NCBI GenBank assembly: GCA_964394665.1
Contig: CAYMYN010000011.1
Span: 1 to 64,000, forward strand
Reading direction: 5' to 3'
DNA: 64,000 nt
Source of the DNA: CAYMYN01 sp964394665
GTDB lineage: Bacteria; Planctomycetota; UBA1135; GCA-002686595
Part shown: positions 57,711 to 64,000 of the stretch, piece by piece
Numbering within the stretch: the first letter of the stretch is position 1
How the letters are laid out: each line of letters begins with the position of its first letter
The notes under the pieces: model-generated
The model's database searches: none
Told to the model about the DNA's origin: nothing
The model's input: only the letters and a program-made list of their open reading frames with translations
Made by a program: the position numbers and the translations under genes

Positions 57711-58174
57711 GCGCCCCTCCCCGCGTTGCGCTCGGGGATGTCGTGCTCGATCAACCCGCGGAAGATCGCCACCACGGCGCCGGCGACTCCCAGGGTCACC
57801 CCGACCTCGATCAGGAGGATCGCGAGCGAGCGGCGATCGGCCGAGTCGGCCGCCAGGGGCAGGGCCGAGTAGTCGAGGAAGGCCGATCCCAGGAACACCG
57901 GCGCGGTCGCGACCGCGACGAAGATCAGCACGCCGATCGCGGACAGGCTCAGGCCCTGGCCCTGGGTCAGGACGCTGTAGCCGTAGGAGCGCGCACCGCG
58001 GCCGAGGACCAGCAGCGGCAGGATGAAGGAGGCCCCCAGCACCACCCCGGACTGGAAGCCGCCGCCGGGGCTGTAGTGCCCGTGGATCAACACGTAGGCG
58101 GCGAAGAGCTGGAGGGACGAGACCAGCGGGCCGAGCATCGTGCGCAGCATCACGCTGTCGAGGGTTTGCTGCAT
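57707..58174 (-). CDS. mrpB: Na+/H+ antiporter subunit B
   Basis: 155 aa from ATG 58174, which overlaps the upstream stop by one base (TGATG). Four membrane helices carry the MnhB motif YVLIHGHYSPGGGFQSGVV. EVGVTLGVAGAVVAIFRG closes the fold. A longer reading from 58213 would only add a Pro-rich stretch inside the previous gene. Confidence 0.93.
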   Translation of the reverse strand: MQQTLDSVMLRTMLGPLVSSLQLFAAYVLIHGHYSPGGGFQSGVVLGASFILPLLVLGRGARSYGYSVLTQGQGLSLSAIGVLIFVAVATAPVFLGSAFLDYSALPLAADSADRRSLAILLIEVGVTLGVAGAVVAIFRGLIEHDIPERNAGRGA

Positions 58175-58755
58175 CAGCGCCCTCCTTGGGGGCGGGGGGC
58201 CCGCGAGTGGCACAGGATCAGAAGGCAGCCCAGGGCGCCGACGAGCACCACCGCGGTCTCGATCATCGTGTCGAAGCCGCGGTAGTCGGCCAGCACGGCG
58301 GTCACGAGGTTCGGCGTGTGGGTCTCGCCGTACGCGCGGCGCGCATACTCGGCGCTCAGGTGGGTGTGGGTCACGGCCCCCGCGTCGCCGAAGGGCGGCA
58401 GCGCGTGCACGCCGACGAGCAGGAGCCCGCCCAGGGCCAGGGCCGTCAGCGCCCCGAGCAGGTGCCGGCGGCGCTCGGCGCGCACGGTCTCCGGCGCGGG
58501 CTCGGGCTCGCTCGAGGTCAGGCGCGAGTCGACGCGCCGCAGCAGCGCGATCAGGAGACCGGTCGAGACCCCGGCGCCGACGACGGCCTCGGTGAAGGCC
58601 ACGTCGGGCGCGCCCAGCATGGCGAAGACCAGGGCCAACACGCCGCTGTAGGCCGAGAGCAGCACGGTCAGGGCCAGGAGGTCCCGCACCCAGACGACGA
58701 TCAACGCCAGGCCCATCAGGACCACGCTGAAGGCGATCTCGAGCGGCACGTTCAT
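58174..58755 (-). CDS. DUF4040/MbhD-MbhE-type antiporter subunit (MrpA C-terminal half as a separate protein)
   Basis: 193 aa. The N-terminal 80 residues (LTVLLSAYSGVLALVFAM, then LGAPDVAFTEAVVGAGVSTG) are the DUF4040/MbhD domain with its conserved Glu. The second half (LLVGVHALPPFGDAG and ADYRGFDTMIETAVVLVGAL) matches MbhE and the MrpB-like tail of MrpA. In standard Mrp systems this is the C-terminus of the large MrpA subunit; here it is encoded separately, between mrpG and mrpB. The arrangement is also known from membrane-bound hydrogenase modules, but no hydrogenase gene is nearby. Confidence 0.88.
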   Translation of the reverse strand: MNVPLEIAFSVVLMGLALIVVWVRDLLALTVLLSAYSGVLALVFAMLGAPDVAFTEAVVGAGVSTGLLIALLRRVDSRLTSSEPEPAPETVRAERRRHLLGALTALALGGLLLVGVHALPPFGDAGAVTHTHLSAEYARRAYGETHTPNLVTAVLADYRGFDTMIETAVVLVGALGCLLILCHSRAPRPQGGR

Positions 58756-58759
58756 GGGC

Positions 58760-59122
58760 TCAGCTCCGGGCGCCGGACGGCGTCCGCTCCTCGGGGTCGG
58801 CGCTGGTGCGCGTGGGCACCTTCGGCCCGGGGTCGCGGCGCAGCGTCTCGAGCGCCGAGCGCGACAGCAGGTGTCCGATCAGCGGGCTCGTCATCAGCAG
58901 GAAGACCAGGGCCAGGGTCAACTTGCCGGACACCAAAGAGGGCAGGCTCCAGAGCGCGACTCCGAGCAGCACCAGGGGCGCGCCCAGGGTGTCGAGGATG
59001 CCCGTCACGTGCAGGCGCGAGAACACGTCCGGGAGGCGCGTGAAGCCGACGGCGGCCACCATCACGAACACCAACCCCGCCACGATCAGCGCGCAGGCCG
59101 CGACGTCCTGGATCAGGTTCAC
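58760..59122 (-). CDS. mrpG: Na+/H+ antiporter subunit G
   Basis: 120 aa, three membrane helices. GFTRLPDVFSRLHVTGILDT is the MnhG signature (R-x-P-D-x-x-x-R-x-H). A Pro/Arg/Glu-rich cytoplasmic tail of about 25 residues follows the last helix (LALVFLLMTSPLIGHLLS). It overlaps mrpF by four bases. Confidence 0.93.
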   Translation of the reverse strand: MNLIQDVAACALIVAGLVFVMVAAVGFTRLPDVFSRLHVTGILDTLGAPLVLLGVALWSLPSLVSGKLTLALVFLLMTSPLIGHLLSRSALETLRRDPGPKVPTRTSADPEERTPSGARS

Positions 59123-59403
59123 GCCGCCCTCCGCTCGCGCTGCGCCTTGTCCCGCAGGTGCCGCGCGATCAAGAGCGTCGCCACCAAGTTGAGCAGGAAC
59201 AACGCCAGCGCGATGTCCACGAACATGTCCAGGCGTCCGTAGAGCGCGCCGATCAGCACCAGCAGCACGCCCACGTTCGTGCCCGCGGCGTTGAGGCCCG
59301 CCAGGCGGTCGAACACCGTGGGCCCGATCACGGCCCGCACGAGGTAGGGGGCCGAGAGCACGAAGATCAACGCGGCGGCGGGCAGGAGCAGGGCCTGGGT
59401 CAC
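59119..59403 (-). CDS. mrpF: Na+/H+ antiporter subunit F
   Basis: 94 aa from GTG 59403 in a GTGA overlap with mrpE. Three membrane helices; the segment LVRAVIGPTVFDRLAGLN (R-x-x-x-G-P-x-x-x-D-R) is the MnhF signature, and GRLDMFVDIALALFLLN follows. Longer upstream readings run through mrpE in another frame and are rejected. Confidence 0.92.
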   Translation of the reverse strand: MTQALLLPAAALIFVLSAPYLVRAVIGPTVFDRLAGLNAAGTNVGVLLVLIGALYGRLDMFVDIALALFLLNLVATLLIARHLRDKAQRERRAA

Positions 59404-59873
59404 GCCGGTGCCTCCGGAGTCTGGCCGTAGACGTGGGCCACGCGGCGCGCCAGCTCGCCGCTCGTGATGAGGTCGATCGAGTCGGCGTCCAGGGTGTGCA
59501 CGAGCAGGCGCTCGGGGTCGAGCTCGACCGAGACCGTTCCCGGGGTGAGGGTGATCGAGCAACCCAGCAGGGTCAGGGCGTGGGGCCCGCGCACGCCCGG
59601 CCGCAGCTCGACGAAGCGCGGCTCGATCGGCAGGCCCGGGGTCAGGACCAGGCGCGCCACGTGCAGGTTCGAGCCGATCATCTTCCACGCCAGCCACGGC
59701 GCGTAGGCGAGCCAGCGCAGCACGGGCAGGGGCTCCGGATAGCGCCAGCGCTCGGCCCCCAGGGCGATCGCGATCGCGACCGCGAGCCCCAGGCCCAGGT
59801 GCATGGCGTCGAAGAAGCCCGACAGCAGGGCCCACAGCGCCATCACGAGCAGGATCGTGAGCAGGATGCGCAT
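59400..59873 (-). CDS. mrpE: Na+/H+ antiporter subunit E
   Basis: 157 aa from ATG 59873, first gene of the ten-gene operon. An N-terminal membrane region (LLTILLVMALWALLSGFFDA and HLGLGLAVAIAIALG) is followed by the MrpE domain: PWLAWKMIGSNLHVARLVLT, then SITLTPGTVSVELDPERLLVHTL shortened at both ends, typical of MnhE. A 205-bp gap separates it from divergent mazG and must carry the operon promoter. Confidence 0.93.
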   Translation of the reverse strand: MRILLTILLVMALWALLSGFFDAMHLGLGLAVAIAIALGAERWRYPEPLPVLRWLAYAPWLAWKMIGSNLHVARLVLTPGLPIEPRFVELRPGVRGPHALTLLGCSITLTPGTVSVELDPERLLVHTLDADSIDLITSGELARRVAHVYGQTPEAPA

Positions 59874-60078
59874 GGCGAAGGTCGGCGCGGTCCCGTGCGG
59901 AGCCCTGCGCCGATCACGAAGGGGCGGCACTATAGCGAGGGGGGTTGGGGGGGGCGAAGGCGAGTCCGCCCGATCCGTTCGCCCGCGTCAGCCTTGCGCA
60001 AGGGGCCGCATTGACAGACGTGTAGGTTGCGCCCGAGCGGCCGCGCGCTCCGCCCGCTCGCCGGGCTACCCTGTGCCG

Positions 60079-60945
60079 ATGGACACGTCCCCGCCGATCT
60101 CCGCTCGCCTCCCCGAACCCGCCGCCGCCGACGATCCGCGGCTCCTGGCCCTGGCGCGCCTCGTGGGCGTCGTCGATCGGCTGCGCGCGCCGGACGGGTG
60201 TCCGTGGGACCGCAAGCAGACGCTTCCCAGCATGGCTCCGCACGTGCTCGAGGAGGCCCACGAGCTGTGCGACGCGATCGAGGACGGCCACGACTCCGCC
60301 GTCGCCGAGGAGGCGGGGGACGTGTTGATGAACGTGGCCCTGGTGTGCCGCATCGCCGAGGACGGGGGGCGCTTCGACCTCGCCGACGTGGCGGGTGGGG
60401 TGGCCGACAAACTCGTGCGGCGCCACCCGCACGTCTTCGGGGAGGTGCGCGCAGAGGACGCGGAGCAGGCGTTGGCGAGCTGGGAGTCGGCCAAGCGCGA
60501 CGAACGCGCCGAGGCGGGGGAGGCCGGGGGCGGCGCCCTCGCCGGGGTGCCCCGGGGGCTGGCGGCCCTGCAGCGCGCGGCGCGCATCAGCGGGAGAGCC
60601 GCGGCGGCGGGCTTCCGCTGGTCGAGCCCGGCCGGGGCCCTGCGGCAACTGGACGCGGAGCTCGACGAGCTGCGCGCCGTGCTCGATCCGCACCTCGCCG
60701 AGGGCGGAGGCTCGCAGCGCCTCGAGGGCGCGCTCGCCGAACGCGCGGGCGAGGAGCTGGGCGACGTGCTCTTCGCCGCGGCCTGCTTGGGCTCCTACCT
60801 GGGCCTCGATCCGGAGGCCGCCTGCCGCGCCGCGTCCAAGCGCTTCGAGCGTCGCTTCGAGGCCCTCGAGGCGGGCTTGGACCGGCCGCTCTCCGAGGTG
60901 CCCCTGGCGGAGCTCCTGGAGCGCTGGCGAGCGCTCCCCCGCTGA
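60079..60945 (+). CDS. mazG: Nucleoside triphosphate pyrophosphohydrolase MazG
   Basis: 288 aa, a two-domain MazG. First domain: RLRAPDGCPWDRKQTLPS, the standard opening, then EEAHELCDAIE and EEAGDVLMNVAL (ExxE and ExxD metal motifs). Second domain: AELDELRAVL and EELGDVLFAAACLGSYLG. It hydrolyses NTPs to NMPs and clears damaged nucleotides or modulates the stringent response. ATG 60079 is used; the longer reading covers the mrpE promoter. Confidence 0.94.
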   Translation: MDTSPPISARLPEPAAADDPRLLALARLVGVVDRLRAPDGCPWDRKQTLPSMAPHVLEEAHELCDAIEDGHDSAVAEEAGDVLMNVALVCRIAEDGGRFDLADVAGGVADKLVRRHPHVFGEVRAEDAEQALASWESAKRDERAEAGEAGGGALAGVPRGLAALQRAARISGRAAAAGFRWSSPAGALRQLDAELDELRAVLDPHLAEGGGSQRLEGALAERAGEELGDVLFAAACLGSYLGLDPEAACRAASKRFERRFEALEAGLDRPLSEVPLAELLERWRALPR

Positions 60946-61036
60946 CCTCCGGCCGCCGCGCCGGGCCCGATCCCGCGCGCGGGGGCTCCCGGGTCTGGAC
61001 GGGCGCACCTCGGGGGCTATACTCGCCGGCCCGAGC

Positions 61037-61113
61037 GGGGATGTAGCTCAATCGGTTAGAGTGCCGGCCTGTCACGCCGGAGGTTGCGGGTTCAAGTCCC
61101 GTCATCCTCGCCA
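61037..61113 (+). tRNA. tRNA-Asp (anticodon GTC)
   Basis: 77 nt with encoded CCA and discriminator G. Acceptor GGGGATG pairs with CATCCTC (one G-T pair), D stem GCTC/GAGT, anticodon stem CCGGC/GCCGG with loop CTGTCAC, T stem GCGGG/CCCGT. G73 and anticodon GTC are the aspartate identity features. Confidence 0.96.
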
Positions 61114-61200
61114 CCGCTCGACGCCCCTGCGGCGCTCGGTCCAGCCCCGGAGAAACGTCCTCTGGGGCGGCCGGAACCACCCTCGGGCGAGCCTCCAGCA

Positions 61201-61228
61201 GGGCCCCCACGCTTCGGCGCGGGGGCCC
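61201..61228 (+). terminator. Strong hairpin with UUCG tetraloop downstream of tRNA-Asp
   Basis: GGGCCCCCACGC (61201-61212), loop TTCG, GCGCGGGGGCCC (61217-61228), with one mismatched pair. The closing C(UUCG)G is an exceptionally stable tetraloop. TCTCGTT follows rather than a pure T run. It lies 88 bp after the tRNA and 95 bp before rnd, so it could end the tRNA transcript or sit in the rnd leader. Confidence 0.5.
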
Positions 61229-61322
61229 GCTCTCGTTCCCGCGCCCCCAGGGAGGGCCTCCGTCCCGCGCGCGCGTCCGCGCCGGAGGATCCGCCCGCCC
61301 CGCCGCGCCCCCCCAACAGTCC

Positions 61323-62534
61323 ATGCGCATCGACCTGCCGGCACCGGAACGGATCGGGGACGCCCGCGCGCTGGCGGAGCTCGTCGCGCATCTGCGGGGC
61401 GAGGGCGCGGTCGCGGTCGACACCGAGGCCGACTCCTTCTTCAGCTACCGCGAGAAAGTCTGCCTGGTGCAGATCAGCACCCGCGAGCGCGATTGGCTGA
61501 TCGATCCCCTCGCCGGCCTGGACCTGGCTCCCCTGGGAGAGCTGCTCGCCGACCCGGCGGTGTGCAAGGTCTTCCACGACGGCGAGTACGACGTGTTGTT
61601 GCTCAAGCGCGCCCAGGGGTTCCGCTTCCGCAACCTGTTCGACACCCGCGTCGCCGCCGCGGCGCTGGGCTCGACCAATCCGGGCCTGGCCTCGGTGCTG
61701 CGCGAGCACTTCGGGCTCGAGCTGGACAAGTCGATGCAGCGCTCGAACTGGGGGCAGCGGCCGCTCGACCCCAAGCAGGTGCTCTACGCGCAGCTCGACA
61801 CGCACTTCCTGCTGCCGTTGATGGACGAACAGCAAGCGGCGCTCGAGCGCGCGGGACGCGCCGAGATCGTGGGCGCCGAGTGCGGGCGGCTCGAGCGCCT
61901 GGAACCGCCGGACAACGTCTTCGACGCGGACGAGTGGGTGCGGATCAAGGGCGCTCGCACCCTCGACCCGCGCCAGCGCCGGGCCCTGCGCGAGCTGTTC
62001 GTGGCGCGCGACGATCTCGCGCGACAAGCCGACGTGCCGCCCTTCCGCACGCTCCCCAACCCCACGCTGCTGGAGGTCGCGCGCGCCCTGCCGCGCACGC
62101 CGGGCGAGCTGGCGCGCGTGCCCGGGCTCGCGCCCAGTCAAGCCCGCCGCCACGGACCCGCGTTGCTCGCGGCGCTCGAACGGGCGCGCAACCTCGAGCC
62201 TTTGCACCGATTCCCGCAGCTCGCCTCCAAGGACGGCACGGCGGGCCTCGACGAAGCGGCGCTCGAGCTCTACGAACGATTGAAGAGCTGGCGTCGCGGC
62301 GCCGCCGCGGGCCTGGGCATCGACGCGTCGCTGGTGCTCAACCGGCACGTCCTGGTCGAGATCGTCCGCGTGCGGCCGAGGACCCTCGAGGATCTCTCGG
62401 CGATGGTCGAGCTCGCCGCCTGGCAGCGCCAGCGCTTCGCGGACGAGCTGCTGGCCCTCGTCGGCCGCTTCGAGCGCGACCTGGCCGCCGGCCGCATCGA
62501 GCTGGGCCGCCGCCGCCGGTCCGGGCGGCCCTGA
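61323..62534 (+). CDS. rnd: Ribonuclease D
   Basis: 403 aa, a little longer than the E. coli enzyme. DEDDy 3'-5' exoribonuclease: AVDTEADSFFSYR (ExoI, DxE), VFHDGEYDVLLLKR (ExoII region), DTRVAAAALG, and YAQLDTHFLLPLMDEQ (ExoIII with Tyr). An HRDC-type helical region follows (LRELFVARDDLARQADVPPF and a second at about 295-390). It trims tRNA 3' ends. The gene is flanked by tRNA-Asp upstream and tRNA-Ala downstream on the other strand. Confidence 0.95.
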   Translation: MRIDLPAPERIGDARALAELVAHLRGEGAVAVDTEADSFFSYREKVCLVQISTRERDWLIDPLAGLDLAPLGELLADPAVCKVFHDGEYDVLLLKRAQGFRFRNLFDTRVAAAALGSTNPGLASVLREHFGLELDKSMQRSNWGQRPLDPKQVLYAQLDTHFLLPLMDEQQAALERAGRAEIVGAECGRLERLEPPDNVFDADEWVRIKGARTLDPRQRRALRELFVARDDLARQADVPPFRTLPNPTLLEVARALPRTPGELARVPGLAPSQARRHGPALLAALERARNLEPLHRFPQLASKDGTAGLDEAALELYERLKSWRRGAAAGLGIDASLVLNRHVLVEIVRVRPRTLEDLSAMVELAAWQRQRFADELLALVGRFERDLAAGRIELGRRRRSGRP

Positions 62535-62559
62535 GCCGGCCCGAAACAGGGGGCCCGGC
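62535..62559. terminator. Possible bidirectional hairpin between rnd and tRNA-Ala
   Basis: GCCGGCCC (62535-62542) can pair with GGGCCCGGC (62551-62559) with one bulge and an 8-base loop. It starts right after the rnd stop and 9 bp from the tRNA-Ala 3' end. No T run. Confidence 0.35.
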
Positions 62560-62567
62560 GGTGGGGA

Positions 62568-62643
62568 TGGTGGAGGCGAGGGGAGTCGAACCCCTGACCT
62601 TCGCATTGCGAACGCGACGCTCTACCAACTGAGCTACGCCCCC
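62568..62643 (-). tRNA. tRNA-Ala (anticodon CGC)
   Basis: 76 nt with encoded CCA. Acceptor GGGGGCG pairs with CGCCTCC and contains the G3-U70 wobble pair that identifies alanine tRNAs. D stem GCTC/GAGC, anticodon stem TCGCG/TGCGA with loop TTCGCAA, T stem AGGGG/CCCCT. It reads GCG codons, which are common in this genome. Confidence 0.95.
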
Positions 62644-62745
62644 AACAATCGGGCGGGGAGTCTAGTGCTCCGGCCGCCCGCTGGGAAGCGTCGAGCGCGC
62701 CTCCTCACGCCGCCCAGGCCGACCCGTACCGCGCCCACTTCCGCG

Positions 62746-64000
62746 ATGATCCCTCTCCCGAACTCGCCCCGCCCCCCTCGGGCCCCAGCCCGGACGCTGA
62801 TCCGAGCGCTGGCCCGGGGGCTGGCCGTCCTGGCCGGGGCCCTGCCGGCCGCGGCGCAGTGGGAGGACGTGGAGCTCCCGCGCGGGTTTCGCCTCGAGCT
62901 CGCCAGCGGGCGGGTGGCCAACCAGCTCCCGCCGGAGGCGCCCCAGCTCGTCTACCGCGCCGGCCGTCTCGAGAGCGCTTCCGCGCTCTACCGCTTGCCG
63001 CCCTTCGGCGCCGAGCCCCGCCCGCGCATCGAACGCGGCGTCGGCGAGGCGGTTGCCGGCCTCGAGGCGCGGCCCGGGGCCGAGCTGATCTACGACCTCG
63101 GGGCCCAGGGCTGGGGCTACCTGCGGGTCCTGTCCGCGGGCGCCGATCGGGTGCGGCTCGAGCGGGTGCACTCGGGGGCCGGGGTGCGCTCCCTCGCGCG
63201 CCAACCCCTGGCCCTGGCCGTGCGTCCGGGGGAGGGCGGCCTGGCGCTCTCCTGGCGCGAGGCCGGAGCCGGGGCCGGCCGCTACCAGGTCGAGCGTCGT
63301 TTCCTGGCCCGTGGGCCCGACGAGCCCGACGGCGGCTGGGAGATCCTGGCGCAGGTGCAGGGCCAGGCCTGGCTCGACGAACGCGCCAGCTCGACCCGCG
63401 TGGCCGAGTACCGGGTGCACGCGCTCGAGGACGGCGCGGCGGCCTTCGGCGCCCGCGCCCGCGGCGTGCTGCACCTGTTCGGCTCCGAGCGGGCGGTGCC
63501 CGTGGCGCGCGGCATGGACCTCTCGCTGCTGACCCTGCGCGAGGACCTGGGGCGGGTCGACGTGCGCATCCAACATGCGAACGAGAGCCTGGTGCAGCTC
63601 GCCCCCGGACCGGGCGTGCTCCTGCGCAACCTCGCGCCGGCCGAGGAGGACGCCTGGCGCCTGCCCGACGCGACGGCCCCCGACTGGAGCTCGGCCGCGG
63701 TCTTCGCGGGCCCCGGTCGCGGCCTGGCGGCCCACCTTCCGGAGGGCATCTACGTGCGCCTGCGGGTCGAGGTCGGGCCCGGGGGCGAGCCGCGCCTCTC
63801 GCGCCAGATCGACCTCGCGGGGGGCCGCATGTTCCCGCCACCGCCGCCGCGCGCGCGGGCGGCCTGGGATGCGGACGCCGGCCTGGTCCTGCGCCTCGAC
63901 TCGGCGCCCGATCCGCCCGACCTGGGCCTGCCCCGGCCCGAGCTGGTGGTCGAGGTCGAGGAGGAGTTCGAGTCGGGCCCCTGGCGCGTGCTGGCCGGCC
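62746..64000 (+). CDS. Exported protein with fibronectin-III-like region, 3' truncated by window edge
   Basis: At least 418 codons, open to the right edge with no stop. ATG 62746 is followed by a basic N-terminus and a hydrophobic signal (LIRALARGLAVLAGALPAAA, cleavage near AAAQW). The mature part is beta-rich. A stretch beginning LALAVRPGEGGLALSWREAG and running through YQVERRFLARG to VAEYRVHALEDG has the form of a fibronectin type III domain (about residues 160-240). Aspartate-poor, Arg/Glu/Ala-rich composition matches neighbouring exported genes. No enzyme motif is visible in the available part. A longer upstream start is unlikely, since the frame runs into tRNA-Ala. Function is unknown. 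Confidence 0.75.
   Translation, partial: MIPLPNSPRPPRAPARTLIRALARGLAVLAGALPAAAQWEDVELPRGFRLELASGRVANQLPPEAPQLVYRAGRLESASALYRLPPFGAEPRPRIERGVGEAVAGLEARPGAELIYDLGAQGWGYLRVLSAGADRVRLERVHSGAGVRSLARQPLALAVRPGEGGLALSWREAGAGAGRYQVERRFLARGPDEPDGGWEILAQVQGQAWLDERASSTRVAEYRVHALEDGAAAFGARARGVLHLFGSERAVPVARGMDLSLLTLREDLGRVDVRIQHANESLVQLAPGPGVLLRNLAPAEEDAWRLPDATAPDWSSAAVFAGPGRGLAAHLPEGIYVRLRVEVGPGGEPRLSRQIDLAGGRMFPPPPPRARAAWDADAGLVLRLDSAPDPPDLGLPRPELVVEVEEEFESGPWRVLAG

Noticed and set aside
52442..59873. NADH dehydrogenase (complex I) operon
   Set aside because: Only antiporter-like NuoL/M/N/K-type subunits are present alongside mrpB, E, F and G; there are no quinone-site, Fe-S or NADH-binding subunits.

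Overview
The window is very GC-rich (well over 65% G+C by eye) and densely coding, with no rRNA, CRISPR array, insertion sequence or phage gene. The gene content suggests a free-living, aerobic or respiring Gram-negative-type heterotroph, most likely a planctomycete or a close relative. This rests on a Ser/Thr kinase with a WD40-like sensor next to a compact ECF-type sigma factor, a DUF1573 lipoprotein, a tricorn-like protease, several very large secreted repeat proteins, and a C-terminal WYRDP domain shared by two of them. The taxonomic call is inference from family habits, not a database match.

Layout. 1-4600: a branched-chain-type 2-oxoacid dehydrogenase operon (E2, cut by the left edge and continuing upstream, then E1 alpha and E3) ending in lipB, which overlaps the E3 gene. 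5028-7525: an HPt protein followed by an HDOD-receiver-GGDEF regulator. 7572-20779: mostly exported or housekeeping genes: a DUF3604 lipoprotein, a 14-repeat beta-propeller protein, a GNAT acetyltransferase, a methyltransferase, an M20 peptidase, a tricorn-like protease, a glutaredoxin and an FG-GAP protein. 20906: tRNA-Ile2(CAT). 21048: DUF1573 lipoprotein.

22180-34967 is the most interesting block. A large old-yellow-enzyme-type reductase is divergent from twelve tightly packed plus-strand genes: an SDR fused to a Rid (YjgF) domain, enoyl-CoA hydratase, acyl-CoA dehydrogenase, a thioredoxin-like 2Fe-2S ferredoxin, a kynureninase-like PLP enzyme, an alpha/beta-hydrolase lacking its nucleophile, a degenerate protein kinase, a quinone oxidoreductase, a benzoate-CoA-ligase-type enzyme, a creatininase-family amidohydrolase, a 4-hydroxybenzoyl-CoA-type thioesterase and metF. 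The set reads as a pathway that frees an (amino)benzoate, probably anthranilate from kynurenine, activates it to the CoA thioester, then reduces and beta-oxidises the ring. No ring hydroxylase is visible, so the chemistry is incomplete or unusual.

34983-35027 is a 45-nt perfect palindrome between convergent genes. 35056-41678: an Mrp/ApbC ATPase lacking the C-terminal CxxC motif, a small coiled-coil lipoprotein, queC, a three-gene AAA/TPR/membrane operon, and a membrane-anchored endonuclease/phosphatase-fold protein. 41665-47657: two divergent exported giants around a 488-bp regulatory gap with paired inverted repeats. 47804-52413: kinase and sigma factor. 52442-59873: a ten-gene Mrp-type cation/proton antiporter operon with three antiporter-like subunits and a split MrpA. 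60079-62643: mazG, tRNA-Asp, rnd and tRNA-Ala. 62746 to the right edge: a truncated exported gene.

Translational coupling is pervasive: at least eight gene pairs overlap by exactly four bases (GTGA or ATGA), and two more overlap as TGATG.
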